Positions 12,213-24,587 are shown, numbered from the stretch's first letter. The stretch is DNA of 64,000 nucleotides from Xestospongia bergquistia (GCA_963965975.1 OZ014412.1:10397849-10461848), one strand, 5' to 3'. The notes: a model not told the origin generated them from the sequence alone. Made by a program: numbers and translations.

Positions 12213-13683
12213 TTACTTTGGGTGATTGGCAATCAATATCAGATACCTCATGCAGCAACATTTCAAATGTGTCTATTCAATCTAATATCAATAGCTGTAG
12301 TATAACTAGCTCCTGTGTTAACAGTACGTTTAATCCTAACACAACAATTTACTTTTACAAAATAAACACATCGTTTGACTATAGTTCTTCCTGTACTTCC
12401 TGTGATACAGACTGTTTAGCACTTCAGTTATCTGAAGGTAGTCCTTGCACTATTACTGAGACTCTTTTATTAATGAAGCAGCAAATGAAGAAAATCCAAT
12501 GTACAATTCAAAATATTACCTATGCTTTATGCCACTTATTACCTGAAACTTTTGAGTCAATTTTCAATCAGTCTGACAGAACAGTTACAACTGAATTAAT
12601 TATTGATGATAATAATGTAATTTCAAGTAATCAGCAGATATGTGAATCATATGAAGACTGCTATTGGAACCAGGACTCATATATAACAGGTGATTACTGT
12701 GTAGACTGTCTACCTATCTGTAAAAGCAAATCAAAGTCATTGTCATTCATTCAAGCATGCATAGGGGTAGGCTCAGTAACATTATCACTTTCAATGGGTC
12801 GCTACATACTCTTTCCTATTATGACTAAAGTATCTCCTCCTCAAAGTCAGGTCAGTAGCTAAACTTAAAACTATACCACAATCAATGACAGCTGTTTACA
12901 CAGTAATTACTATAGAGATATTTAAGTGGTTATGGAAACATGTAACAGTATATACTATATAAACATTATACAAGATTATTCTGCTTTTTAAAGCATGGCC
13001 AAACAAGCTATTCTTGTTTTTGTACAGGCAGTCACAACAAGTCTAGTAGTATTTGTACAAGCTCTTTCAAGATTAATTACACCATTATGGGGTAAGATAA
13101 GACTGAAATAATTAGTCAAATGTACAGCAATAAGGTTTCACTGAAATTAATTTAGACTAACTGTTGTATTTCACAGTACTGTATATAATGTTTTCCATCC
13201 ATTTTATTATTGTTTTGGACGATGTTAATGCTTCTAAAATCCCTTTCTATGTATCAATAAAAGATGCAACTTTTTCTAAGTTATTCTTGCCAATATTTTC
13301 ATATAGCAAATTCGCTTTATATTGCATCAGGACATCATACTTTCTTGTTAATGAGTGTCATGTTACTGTGTCAACTTCCTGTGTATATTGGTTACTGTCT
13401 GTTTTGCAGCCATTTAAGCTTCAAGAAGGTCAATGCACATCGACCATCTATTTCAAGTGTAGCTCCTTTGGTATCAATTACAGCCATTGATGATGACAAT
13501 ATAAACAATGAAATAGAACAGAGCCAAGATATTGAAGATTTTACAAAACATGAAACTGCAATTGATTCATTTACAATTGAACCTCAATGTTTTCAAATTA
13601 ATGTTCTGGAAGAAAATATTCTTTCAGATACCTTTAAATCCAATTGTTTAGAGGATAATATTATTTATGAAACCCCAATTTAA
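12213..13683 (+). pseudogene. 5'-truncated duplicate of the MFS transporter (exons 6-8 only)
   Basis: Copies of transporter exons 6 (12213-12850, missing its first ~77 nt), 7 (13028-13091) and 8 (13307-13683), with the same splice sites and no stop codons. Changes from copy A are few: one AAC-to-ATC change near 12497, a nearby ATG-to-ACA change, and a 12-nt in-frame deletion in exon 8. Exons 1-5 are absent because the duplication junction falls inside exon 6. Without the N-terminal helices it cannot encode a complete MFS transporter. It could be transcribed as a truncated protein, but no start with a signal or TM helix is visible upstream. Near-perfect identity to copy A points to recent origin or gene conversion. 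Confidence 0.8.
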
Positions 13684-14189
13684 ACTCTATAATCACTATT
13701 TTGTGATAACTTTCTTAATATTATATTAGATGCAAATTTCTTTTTTGCTGTTATCAGTTGTCTGATTAATAATGCACTTGAATTAGATAATTTTATTTGG
13801 TATACTTTTGTAGACTTGCTTACACTTATATTATTAGTGATGCAATATTATGTACAATTAATATTCACTCATCATTATATTTGCAATTTATAGTAATTTT
13901 AACTCTTTTCTATATTATTATATATTTTGTACCTGAATTACTTTAAATTTGAAGAGTTTAATTGTTGAGTTGAGATTCTAACATTTTGTTACAATATAAT
14001 ATATGTTAGTGTGTGTATTAAAGATTATAAATTCGTAAAGAGTAGCTTTATATAACTAAAAAACAAGTAAAACAACTATTTCATAAAATTCTAATGCATT
14101 ATTTTACCACTAGCAACTCTAAACACTGCTTCCAAATTAATCAAAATTTCTATTACAGTATAATTAATATTAATGTTCATATTCATATA

Positions 14190-15110
14190 AGAGTAGTGGA
14201 TAGAGAGTCTTTTTTAACCACAACACTAATTATAGCCAAAATGATAAGTACAATAATAACAGCAGTAAGTAGAGATGAGAGCAGCATAGTAACTAGAATA
14301 CTCACTGAAATATATGACTACATACAACTAATAACAAAAATTACCTGATAAACTTGTGTTCTGTCCTTGTGCAATAGCTACAATAAATAAAAATAACAAT
14401 TCATAAGCTACATTGGAAATACTGGTATCTGCATGGACACTCTGGAGTTGAGGTCATTTTAGTTGTTGTCATTGTTAAAATGGTAAACATTATAAGGTTG
14501 ATTTATCTATGTGTATGAAAGATTTTTTTATTACTTTAACTAAACTTAAGTCATGTTGTTCATGTAACATCTTGAAGGAATTTTACGATATAAACAGTTT
14601 GTTCTTTGCATTAAGATTATGAATTTTCATTTTTACTTTCATCAATAATAATGGTCGCTTCTATTCTTGATGGTGAACAAAGATTGACACTACTCTCTGA
14701 AATAATTTCAATTTTCATTGGGTTCTAGAACATTATCTTTAAAAAAATATGGCATCTTTAGATGTGTTATCAGATTTCAAGGAGACAGAGTTTTTAATGA
14801 AATGAGAAATCATTGGGAATTGTAGAATGTATAGTTTAGTAGTAGCTTTCAATATGTACATATCCATTTCATTTAAATCAACTGTTTGCTTTGGTTTAAG
14901 GGTTAATTATTGTCAAACAAATCATGAAAGGCAATCATGTTATATGTATTTTACTAACTAATTGGAGTTTACTTTCTGATGCATTACATTTGGCTACTAC
15001 TTACAAACAGGAGTAAAAACTCCATTAGTGTTTAACAAACTAATTGTACAGTCATTGCATGACTAATATTACAATACCTGATCATTGTATTGAAACAACC
15101 AAAGGGCCAA
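14190..15110 (-). pseudogene. Relic 3' half of an IgGFc/Calx-beta gene (unit B)
   Basis: In minus-strand order: an exon-3-like remnant (15035-15110), an exon-5-like remnant (14640-14785), an exon-6-like piece (about 14435-14480), an exon-7-like piece (14345-14385) and an exon-8-like TM exon (about 14195-14307), where VSILVTMLLSSLLTAVI is still readable. The first two match the relic in unit A. The last three are missing there, so unit A has a deletion at about 7440. This is an older member of the same family, already dead before the tandem duplication. It explains the extra length of unit B. Confidence 0.65.
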
Positions 15111-15678
15111 GTCTTTGTATAATTTAGAGAGTGAAACAGAACAGATCCATTAAGATAAGGTAAACAAAAACATAGAAGTTAATCCAAAAGTTGAAATACC
15201 AGTCGATTACACAAAGGAGTTCCTCAACATTTTCATATTAATATTTAAGAACAAACTGTCATCTCAGATGTTTTTGAATCAACAATTTCACTAGGGAAGG
15301 CATTTCTTGATCGCTACCCCCTAAGTCCTAATGTTAAGCATTAAAGTTTGTGGCCTGAGGATCAGAGTGACCCATTGGGCCACGTCTAAAGGCCGGATTG
15401 TCCCAATGAATTAGCTATAACAAATGTGTACTTGACACTTCTATTTCATCCTTATAATTCTACGTATACTGTGTAATCTAATACCTAGACCAATGTAGCA
15501 GTTCACTTGACAAAAATGATATTCTAACATTGCTTCACACAACAAAAGAAGAGTGTATAGCATACCACATGAAGTCACCCAAATAAAACAATCTCAAACT
15601 TTCTAATGTACTACTATGCCATTATCTACTCTAATAGTTTCTACACATTGTAATCTCTTGACTCGTAGTAATGTTTTC

Positions 15679-18261
15679 TTAAAACTTTGAACATTCATAT
15701 TCACAAGGAGTAGTGGATGGAGACTCTTTTTTGCGCTTCATCCACCACATGATGAAAAAAATGACAAGAGTAGTAATAACAGCAGATGAGAGTAGCATAG
15801 TGACTGGAATACTCACTGAAATATACAATAATATGTGACTTCATACAACTAATAACAAAAAGTACCTGATAAACATGTGCTCTGTCCTGTTTCAGTAGCT
15901 ACAATAAAATATAAAGCTATATAGGCTAATTTATATATACAACTACCTGGACACACAGGAGTTGAAGTCACTTTAATCGTAGTGTTTGTAGTAGTAAACA
16001 ATGTAGCACTTACTGAGCTTGAACTACCTAAATAAGTTAACTAATAATTGTAACAAGCATAATAATAGTTATATAAGATGTACAAGCATTTATTCTTTCA
16101 CATTAATGATAATGAACTTTGAATAAATATAAAAATAACATTAACATTTAATGATTAGACTATGTGATATCTTACTGCCATCATTAGTAAAGATCATTTC
16201 AATACTTGATGGTGAAACAAGATTGACACCACTGCCTGAAATTATTTCAATCTTAAATGTTTCATTGGGCTTTAAAATATCATCTTTGAAAACAAAGTAA
16301 ACATCTTCATGGGTAGCATCAGATTTAAAATAGACAGATTTCATTGAGAAATCATCTTCGTCTACAGAATGCAATTATACAATTAATAAATTTTTGATAT
16401 GATGTGTACATGTGAAGAACATGCATGAAGGCTTTAACACATTCACATTTTCACTATTATTAAACTATGCTCATGAAGAATGAGGTATCATGTAAAATTA
16501 TTTAACCTATGCAGTAAATTTATAATTCATTTCTATCTATATGCAAGAAACACTTAGATTATTTGTGTTTTTTATAAGCTCACTTTCTGACATGTTGGCT
16601 CCCACTGAGAGAAATATATAAGAAAATTGAAAAAAGAAAATGTTTTTTTGCAGTTCCAATGTTAACATCTTACCTTTAGTTATATTCAATTGTACAGTTG
16701 TTGCATGACTGATATCTCCTGATCGATATACCTGAACACCTAAAAGGCCTTTATTGTTTTCTATAATTGAGTTATTAAGTCTGTAGAAAGTTTCTGCCAT
16801 ACATAAAGAATACAAATAAAACTATTTGCCTCTCACTTACCACCAACAGGGTTCATCCCATATCCAGCTGGATAGGCATAGCCCTTTTCATGATCTTGTT
16901 CATATGCCCAACCATATACAATAACATTGATTGAAGCATTTGAATCAGTATGGTTAATTGTATAATTAGACACTTGAGCATCCATACTGATGCCATATCC
17001 ACAAATGTCATTTGACCTGTATGTGATAATGTACCATTTACTTAAGTTAGGTTCTAATGGCTTTCCATTCGATAAAATGGCAGTAGGACTAAATTTCCTT
17101 CGTACAGTTACAATGATATAATGAAATTCACTTGTCGGTATTCCTGTTTGTGAATCATATACATCAGTACTAAATATGTGTTCATTCAAATATTGACTGA
17201 CAGGAGGTATCCAAACTGAAATCGTACTGTTCTTCTCACTGTCACTAGTGTCACTATACTGCATTACTGCCAATGGCCTATTAGACTGAATGCAGCAATA
17301 AGAATTTGCATCTAGTGTGAAATGCTCCCTTGTGTTATTGATTTCATGAAACTGAAGGCTAGATATAGTTTTGTTTTTAGTAACATTTGATCCTGATGTA
17401 CAATATATGGTAAAATTAGTTCCTTCAAATCTCTGCCAGACTTTAATGATATAACCACTTCTGTTTTGAAATGGAACTACAAAAAAGTTATAACCCCATG
17501 TATAGGAAGGAGGTATCTGTTCAGTGATATGCTCAATACAATTTGCATCATTTTCGCCACATACATAATTAGTCATGAACCCTAATGGATTAGTGGCTTC
17601 TGCTTGAATACCTTCAAGATTAAAACCATTCACTGGACTTAAAACGCTTTCGACACTAACTGAATTTAAAGCTCTACTTGACGCTAGACCAGCGTAGCTG
17701 ATTTTCGTGTACGTATAATCACAGGTAGCGATAGTTATCGAGTTCTGCTCCAATAGCATAGCTATATTTGGAAATTGTTTTGTCTTTTATCAGTGGTACA
17801 GCTAGAAAAGCAGCACTAGCCTGTGGTATCACAGAATTACTAAAAACGATGACCTGGACAACTTCAGATGAATCGATTGCTTTTACAGATATGACTTCAG
17901 AGTTAGTAACAGGTGATCGTAATATTTCTTTTTTAATAGCCCCAGCAGTTATTGTCCCCTTTCTAATGACCTCACTATTATTGAACCGAATTTCATAATC
18001 TGTAGAAACGTTAGGTGTAGTTAAAAAAATTGTTATATGAAATTCGTGATTGTTTGCATGCTTAGGAAAAACAAAACAAAATTCGTTTCCACTTGGAGTG
18101 TTTGTCACTGGGACATCTACAAAAAAGATAAGCATGCATACACTGGTTCAAAATAATAATTATATTATACCTTTGATTCTTTCATCAAAGTCCACAGTGG
18201 CATTGCTATAACAATACCATATTGTCACAAAAAAAGCTAGTTGTCCATTAACTCGGATCAT
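15679..18261 (-). pseudogene. IgGFc-binding-domain / Calx-beta-like membrane protein, copy B (8-nt frame lesion)
   Basis: Same eight-exon plan as copy A: 18171-18261, 16841-18116, 16674-16793, 16584-16604, 16176-16361, 15947-16027, 15866-15898 and 15679-15815. The signal peptide starts MIRVNGQLAFF. The IgGFc-binding-type exon shows HITEQIPPSYTWGYNFFVVP and the gene ends with the TM helix, MKRKK and YECSKF. Exon 2 is 1276 nt where 1284 fits the phases. Aligned with copy A, eight nt are missing between 17743 and 17744, just after the SYAIGA block, which throws the frame into a TGA a few codons later. The rest of exon 2 is open in the shifted frame. The TM exon lacks 9 nt in frame relative to copy A. 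Protein differences from copy A are common, so the two copies are well diverged. Confidence 0.75.
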
Positions 18262-19337
18262 GGTGATCACACTTTAGTGCTGGATGAAAATGTTGTTTTG
18301 TTTCTTTTATATTAAAATGAAAACAATTAAAACGCTTTTAATGCCATTATCAGATTTCCTTAAATGTTATTCAGTTTATATCCATTACTGACTTTTTCAA
18401 CATTTATAGATTACTTTATCTCACTTAAGAGTCATCAAAGTTTATCAATATAATATTCTTGTTACAGTACAAGTTCTTTATATATTGAAGAACATAATAG
18501 CAGTACTCATGCCTATGAGAACATTAAAATTACATAAAGAACATTTCTCAATGATTTATTAGGGTTTATTTATGGTTTTCTGGCCAAAGTAAAATATAAA
18601 AGTTGAAATAAAAAAAAATATTGGAATGCGAAGACGTGGCTTCATAACTTCATTGCAAATTATAAACTATCTTAACCAAATAAGCAGAAATACTTATCCA
18701 CACATTATCACTAGAAATTAAAAGACTGAAATTTTTCTAATTTGCCAGGTGAACTCAAAACAGAGTCCTAGCTTTCACACATGCATATATAATATTTTTA
18801 TGTTGTTAAGAGATGACACAATGATACAAGTCATGTAATTAGTCTCTTAAATATATAGATACCATTTGAATTGCTAACAAAATAATCAATATAATATAGA
18901 CAAGAAAAAAAGAGGACACTAAATAGAGTTGATATGATACAGAGCCAAAATAAGATATAGTAGGCCAGCATTAATTATCAAGAGTCAGCAATTATGTATT
19001 TTTATACACATAATGTTATTCTTACTTCTTAATGAGTTTTCTTTATTTCAGTAATGGATGTTGATACAATAATAAAAACATACCTATAAGATAGTGTTTG
19101 TGTTGATATCGAAGGATGTTGTCAAACAAAATGGTTTAGCCTAAAAACAACATGATATCTTAAGTGAACCATTGGTTACTCAATGAAGTAAGTCAAAACA
19201 TCTACAATGTTTGATATTATATTCCTAAAGCTGCTACAGCACAGTTGTACTTGACATAAGAATGAATTTGTACTATTTAAACAATAAGACAGGACATACA
19301 GAAGTTTAGAGAATAAGTAAATTTTTATAGCTATATC
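18262..19337. other. Intergenic, upstream of copy B
   Basis: Nothing coding seen. It contains the end of duplication unit B (to about 19094), matching 11255-12212 imperfectly, and then single-copy AT-rich sequence. Confidence 0.6.
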
Positions 19338-20043
19338 CATAGGCGTATTTAGGTCTCTAATAGTACTAAGGCATATTAATTATTCATCATTATTAATTAG
19401 TAGTTATTAATAGTTATTAACAATTTTAAACCTTTATTCAACCATGTACATGTACATTAACTTCTGGTATTGTGTGTATATCACTACCTAAACCCTGCGG
19501 ACTCTCTAGATCAACACCATCACCATCTGTATCTGTACAGTACGAGCAAAGTAGAAAGAATAATTTCAAACTACTTTGTTATTAGATTTACACCTAACCA
19601 TCTTGATCATTTAATCCTCTAATTTTTCTGTCAATTTCTTCATTGCTGTCATTTCCACTGTCATCTTCCTCACTTTCTGGAATATTGTATGCTTTTTTGA
19701 TGGACCTACTCCACTACTGCTACTATTACTAGAAGCCCAAAAGTCTTTAAGAGTTCTTTTTCATATTGGCACTCAGTCTGACTCAGATCACACTTCACAA
19801 AATGTTCAAAACTCACTCAAAAGAACTATAAGGCAAAACTCTACAATACAGGTGCTAATTGCTAACTGTGAAGTCATACACATGGACTGGCATGTGTTAG
19901 TGGTTAATCTTCGTGTAAATAAACAAATTATGAATTTTACTTTGGTTAAAGCAATGAATTAATTTTTTGAAAAAATGTAATTAACTTTGGTCTGAGCAAA
20001 AACGGGCAAAGCCCGTGCTGGCCCGGGTCTAAATACGCCTATG
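19338..20043. mobile_element. hAT-type DNA transposon relic with exact 8-bp target duplication
   Basis: Termini are inverted: CATAGGCGTATTTAGG at the left and the reverse complement of CATAGGCGTATTTAGA at the right. The element is flanked by identical 8-bp direct repeats GCTATATC (19330-19337 and 20044-20051), the hAT signature. The interior on the minus strand has a short acidic frame (PESEEDDSGNDSNEEID, about 19620-19680) like a transposase N-terminus, but the catalytic part is missing. It is a 706-bp non-autonomous or internally deleted copy with well preserved ends. Confidence 0.85.
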
Positions 20044-20481
20044 GCTATATCTATGAAGGCACTACATGAGATTCTGTATGAGAATGGTACTGTTCATATA
20101 GTGCTTATAACTCTTCTTCTAATACAATGAATTATATGATACAAATATGAAATCTTTCCACCAACAATCACTTTACACTACAACCTTCAACATTATACTT
20201 ATTTGATTGCAGGGTGGCAGTGTAACACCCTATTGATTTGCTGTAAAACAACTGAAGTTGATGTGTTTTCTTTCCACAGAATTCTACCTATTAAGGTAGG
20301 TACAAACATACACTATATCAATTCATGTTCTAACACATACATCATATGACTAGAAAGTAATGATAATAATGCTAGGCAGACACTAAAATTTGATATTCAA
20401 TATATTCAAACCATCATATACAGGATGAACTAGACATTTACTGACCATCTTCTAGATGTAGACGAACATAATTATATAACT

Positions 20482-21680
20482 TTATACATTAATTGGTACA
20501 TATATATTATTATTCTGCAATTCAATAACATCTTGTCTCAAATTTGAACTTGGAAGGTCATAAATTGGTATTGGATCTCCTTGTCTTTGAAGAGATGAAT
20601 CCAGCATGAACTGTTTCCTTGCAATAAAGCAAACTATAATAGTAGTGATTAAAGCTGTGATGACTGTTGCTAGTAATGCAGTAATAGGTACTGCATATAA
20701 TAATTATAAAGACATATCCATATCAATATAATCATATACATACATAGCCTTTTTCCAATTTGCTGTCTCTTTGTCGATACTTGTTACACTGCATACACAT
20801 CCAGTGCTAATAAAATCTAAGTATATATTCAACCACAATAATACTCTTTTTATAGTTTAATATCTATAATGTTGGTATAAGAGATAGCTTCTGTTGAAAT
20901 CATGGTTATCTTTAATGCTAATATATTTGTTTTGTGATCTCACAGCCACTTTATGATTATAAGCACTTACATGTACTATCAGTTTCCAATAACATTAAAT
21001 CAGTTTTTGTGTGTAATAATGATGTCTCTATGATGACAAAGATTACAAGAATAACATAACTTTTAATTTACCTTGTGCTTGTGCATTAGATGAGATCGTT
21101 GACACTGTATAGTGAATTGTATTATTACAGCAACACGTAACTACGACATTCACCCATTACTGTTGACAAAAGTAAGGAAGCTATTACTAATAAAAACAAT
21201 GATTGAACATTTCAAGACAACCTATACATATACCTTCAATGTTTACTCATGGTCCTTGTCCAACCACATTTTCAGCTGTTACTGTGACACTATACTTAAT
21301 ACCATAACTTGTAACAGTAACAGTAAGCTGTGCTATATTGTACCCAGTGACAATAAGCTTTGGCTGCCTTTAAATGAGGTAAAGTTATGATATATATGAA
21401 AGTGTGTGACTGGGGTCTCAGAGAAGAGAAAGGTAGCTATGAAAAATGAACAGCAATATGGCACTTATATTAATTTACCTTCCATGTAGTTAAGACAATG
21501 ATTTGGATTTGAACAAAAGAATATAAAGATTAAAAACTGGTTCTGGCACTGTAATTATTATTAACTACATTTAAATAGACATTAATAAAATTTTCATTTC
21601 ATCAAATACAAGATATACTGACTGACTATTACTTCCAATTCTACCAGCATGATCAACTCCTTTAATATTAAATGAATGGT
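20482..21680 (-). pseudogene. Decayed FN3 / transmembrane gene on the minus strand
   Basis: The last exon 20482-20690 (TAA at 20482-20484) is open. It encodes a TM helix (ITALLATVITALITTIIVCF), a basic stop-transfer ARK and a cytoplasmic tail with IPIYDLPSS and NNNIYVPINV. Upstream (higher coordinates) are pieces that read as fibronectin type III strands: KYSVTVTAENVVGQGP near 21260-21310, followed at once by a TGA, and SFNIKGVDHAGRIG near 21600-21680. Intermediate exons do not join cleanly in phase. It resembles in plan the intact Ig/FN3 gene on the other strand (22157-24587) and is probably an inverted, inactivated relative, interrupted near a hAT fragment. Confidence 0.5.
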
Positions 21681-21769
21681 TAATTTTTTTTCTAGTCCAT
21701 GTATGGAACATGACAGCATTATTTGTCGTGTTCAATAATGTCATAGTATTGTGTGTTTCAAAAATCTAA

Positions 21770-21930
21770 ATGATCTAAACATTATGAAATGCTACTCTAG
21801 TAGCCTTCCAAATATTTATACTCTCTTGAAGTTATTTGCAACAATACCACTTAGCTCATGCTCCTGTGAAAGATCAGCATCCGTGATTGAACATTACTTA
21901 AGATGTTCTCAAACCCTGTGTACGTGCCTG
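21770..21930 (+). mobile_element. hAT transposase C-terminal dimerisation fragment
   Basis: The plus-strand reading contains LPNIYTLLKLFATIPLSSCS followed by CERSAS, the hallmark of the hAT C-terminal dimerisation region (ZMYM1 / P52-type relatives). Only about 50 residues survive, with no catalytic domain or termini found nearby. It may or may not belong to the same element family as 19338-20043. Confidence 0.75.
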
Positions 21931-21933
21931 ACA

Positions 21934-21996
21934 TGATAAAGAAGCCAGCAGTCTAACTTCATTAAGATGAAGTTAGATTACTGGATTCCTTTATCA
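21934..21996. repeat. Imperfect hairpin, ~30-bp arms
   Basis: TGATAAAG..AACTTCATT is followed directly by its inverted copy ending CTTTATCA. It lies immediately after the hAT fragment. It could be a small foldback element or a residue of the transposon; no transcript role is evident. Confidence 0.65.
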
Positions 21997-22156
21997 TAAA
22001 TCAATGTTGGTCTGAATTGTTTAATATGAGCTGAATAATCAACCACACAACACGTGGTTAGGGTGTCTATTATTTATAATTTTAATAAAATATGTAATTA
22101 AAGCCCCACCCTCAAGCTAATAGGCTTGGTCATAGGAATCGAATACTGTTTTAAAA

Positions 22157-24587
22157 ATGTTGCTATTGCTGGTTTTACTGTCTTTTCTGGCATTTGTAAC
22201 CACCCAAGGTTAGTACATAGTATATTACCTTAGAATTATTATGTTATTATTTTCTATTTTACCTAGTCAACCTACAACAGACCTCCCCCTCATACTCTCC
22301 TGTATGTCCTAGAGACAATGTAGTATTAACTTGTACAGTGACTAGTACTATAATTCAATGGATAAATCCTTTAGACAATACAAACTCAGCATCATTTAGT
22401 GTTATGGCAATTCCTGGTACTAATACTACTATTGGTAACTTTACTGTGATCTTTGTGAGCAGTATATCAAATTCTATTACATCTGTAGCAAGACTTTACA
22501 ATGTATCATCACACCATAATGGAAGTAGTATTATTTGTAGCAATGTTGTTATGGATGTAAGAGACCAAATTGAGGTTGTAGTTTCTGGTAAGTATTATAT
22601 AATTTATTCTATATCCATAATCAGATAATATTATATAGATATACTTTCAAGTCCACAAAATGTCACTTTCTTACCAATAAATTCATCATCTCTAATATTA
22701 TGCTGGTCTGTGCCACTGGAGAATGGACACTGTGTAGTCAATTACATTGTTAAAGTGAATAGTACTTGGCAACAACTAGTAACTAATAATACTTCAATAG
22801 TAATAACTGGTCTATTTGTTGGCTCAATATATGAGATTATAGTAGCTGGAAGAGATAGTGAATGGAGACAAGGAGTCAACAGTGATGTACTAACTATTAC
22901 ATGGGACGGTAAGTAATCAACCTGTTTTTATAACACATTAAGTTTTGTTCAATTAATGATAGTGCCCTTACCAGTTAAAAGCTTATATGCTCAAAGTACT
23001 TATAGTGGACCTCTACTAATTGTTAACATTTCTTGGCAGGTATATAGTATGTTCAATATTAATGTTTAATAAATTAATATTATAGGTTGAACAATATACA
23101 ACTCGACCACCAATTCAATATTATTTGATATTTCATAATATTGATGGCCAAAATGTCACTACTACTAATACAACTAGTATTGTCATTACTTATAACACTG
23201 TTATGCCTGCAGGAGTATATATCATTAATGTGTCAGCTGTAAATGATTTGGGAATAGGTCCTATAGAAAATATTTTAGGTACGTAAGACACATAAAAGTG
23301 TACATTGTTTTAATCAATGTATATCATACTTATATGTAGTTAATGTTGATATTATCAGTGATACAAGTACAGAAAGAACAGGTACAATAGCTATATAATA
23401 GTACAATGATATATCCTTCAGATATGAGATTATCAACTAGCTATGATATTACAGGTACAGCTAATTCAGTTATTCATACAACATTATTTCCTCAAGGTTT
23501 GTTTAGTATATAACTAATTTCCACAATATATTAATTTTCCATGTTAGTGACTACAATGTGTTCCATCTGTCGAGCATCCACCTCTATAATTGAAGATGTC
23601 ATATTCATCACTAGTTCTCCTACACCAACAGTGATTACTACAGATGCTAACACTGTTACTACAGGTATGTTGAGTAAATTGTCACACCTAAATAGCATTT
23701 TGTCATTTTAATTTAATTTTTTTACCATATACTTTCATCAATATGATGTAAACCCAGTACTTAGTTACCACAAAGACAAAACTATATAGTTGTACTCCAA
23801 GTCAACTAGAAGCCAAAAATTAATCATTATAGTTTATTGCCCAGTGATTGAAACCATGAGCAAGAAATAGATACTGTTTAAACTGAACTAACTAAGTTAG
23901 TTTAGTATCTGCTTATGGCTTCAATTGAAGCCATAAGCAAAGATTGCTTTTTGGCTTCTAGTTCGCTTTATACATATTGAGTGAGACTAGCTTGGCTCTG
24001 TGGTAACTTAAAATAGTGCTTGTATCATACTGATGAAACTATGGTAAAAGAGACCTCACTCAAAATGATTAAATGCTTTTTTAAGTGCAATATTATTACT
24101 AGTAGTATAATATCACTTGCTATTATAGTGACAGATGTGTATTACTACTGTTGTAATAGCTCACTTCTATATATAGGACTAAGTGGTGTAGTTATTGCTA
24201 GTATTGTCGTTGGTATTGTCATCTTACTAACACTAATCACTGTTACCTTAATTATTATAGTGATCTTGATATATAAAGGTCAGTATCATATTATTATTAT
24301 AGTACACACAAATTATTCTATTTCCATGTTCTGTCATCCTAGTGTTTAGTACCAAACAAAATGTAGGTGAGACTAGTCCAGTAATAAAGGAATTCTTCTC
24401 AGAAAAAAATGTAGCCTATGGTATAACTAAAGGACCAAATCATCAGTCATCAATTGAAGTGACAGAGAATTTAGCTTATAGTACATTGGAACAACAACCA
24501 TCACTCATTGCTCCACCAGCTTATGAGACAATAAATCAAGAAAATAGTAAAAGTATTGTATATGACAGTATCAATGATTATATATAG
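22157..24587 (+). CDS. Type I membrane protein with Ig-like and two FN3 domains (ten exons)
   Basis: Exons 22157-22208, 22267-22587, 22639-22908, 22963-23039, 23086-23278, 23340-23381, 23455-23496, 23548-23664, 24177-24278 and 24343-24587 join in phase to 486 residues. In order: a signal peptide (MLLLLVLLSFLAFVTTQ); an Ig-like domain with the Cys..Trp..Cys pattern (residues ~20-125); a first FN3 domain (ILCWSVPLENGHC.., ~125-215); a second FN3 split over two exons (~215-305); a Ser/Thr-rich stalk; a TM helix (SGVVIASIVVGIVILLTLI..); and a 75-residue tail with a PPAY motif and several Tyr motifs (AYSTL, VYDSI, DYI). It fits an adhesion or receptor-type surface protein; the ligand is unknown. 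The small exons 6 and 7 are the least certain. The PPAY suggests WW-domain/NEDD4-type binding (inference). The intron before the TM exon holds a MITE. Confidence 0.8.
23761..24010. mobile_element. MITE in the Ig/FN3 gene intron
   Basis: The ends 23761-23820 and 23950-24010 are imperfect inverted repeats (TTAGTTACCACAAAGACA versus the complement of TGTGGTAACTTA, and CTAGAAGCCAAAAA versus TTTTTGGCTTCTAG). The centre has a second small palindrome (GGCTTCAATTGAAGCC). About 250 bp, non-coding. Confidence 0.65.

Larger units (their letters stand above)
12213..19094. repeat. Tandem segmental duplication, unit B (~6.88 kb)
   Basis: Second copy of unit A. The first ~900 bp (transporter exons 6 and 7 plus intron) look about 99% identical to unit A by eye. 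Beyond about 14.5 kb many substitutions and indels accumulate. Unit B is longer partly because about 580 bp at roughly 13.9-14.48 kb, the last exons of an old relic gene, are kept here and missing from unit A near 7440. Confidence 0.88.

Noticed and set aside
14094-14348. 84-codon plus-strand frame
   Set aside because: It is antisense to the relic TM exon of the IgGFc/Calx-beta family, where the minus-strand reading is the homologous one.
17768-17998. 76-codon plus-strand frame
   Set aside because: Shadow of the large minus-strand IgGFc-binding exon.
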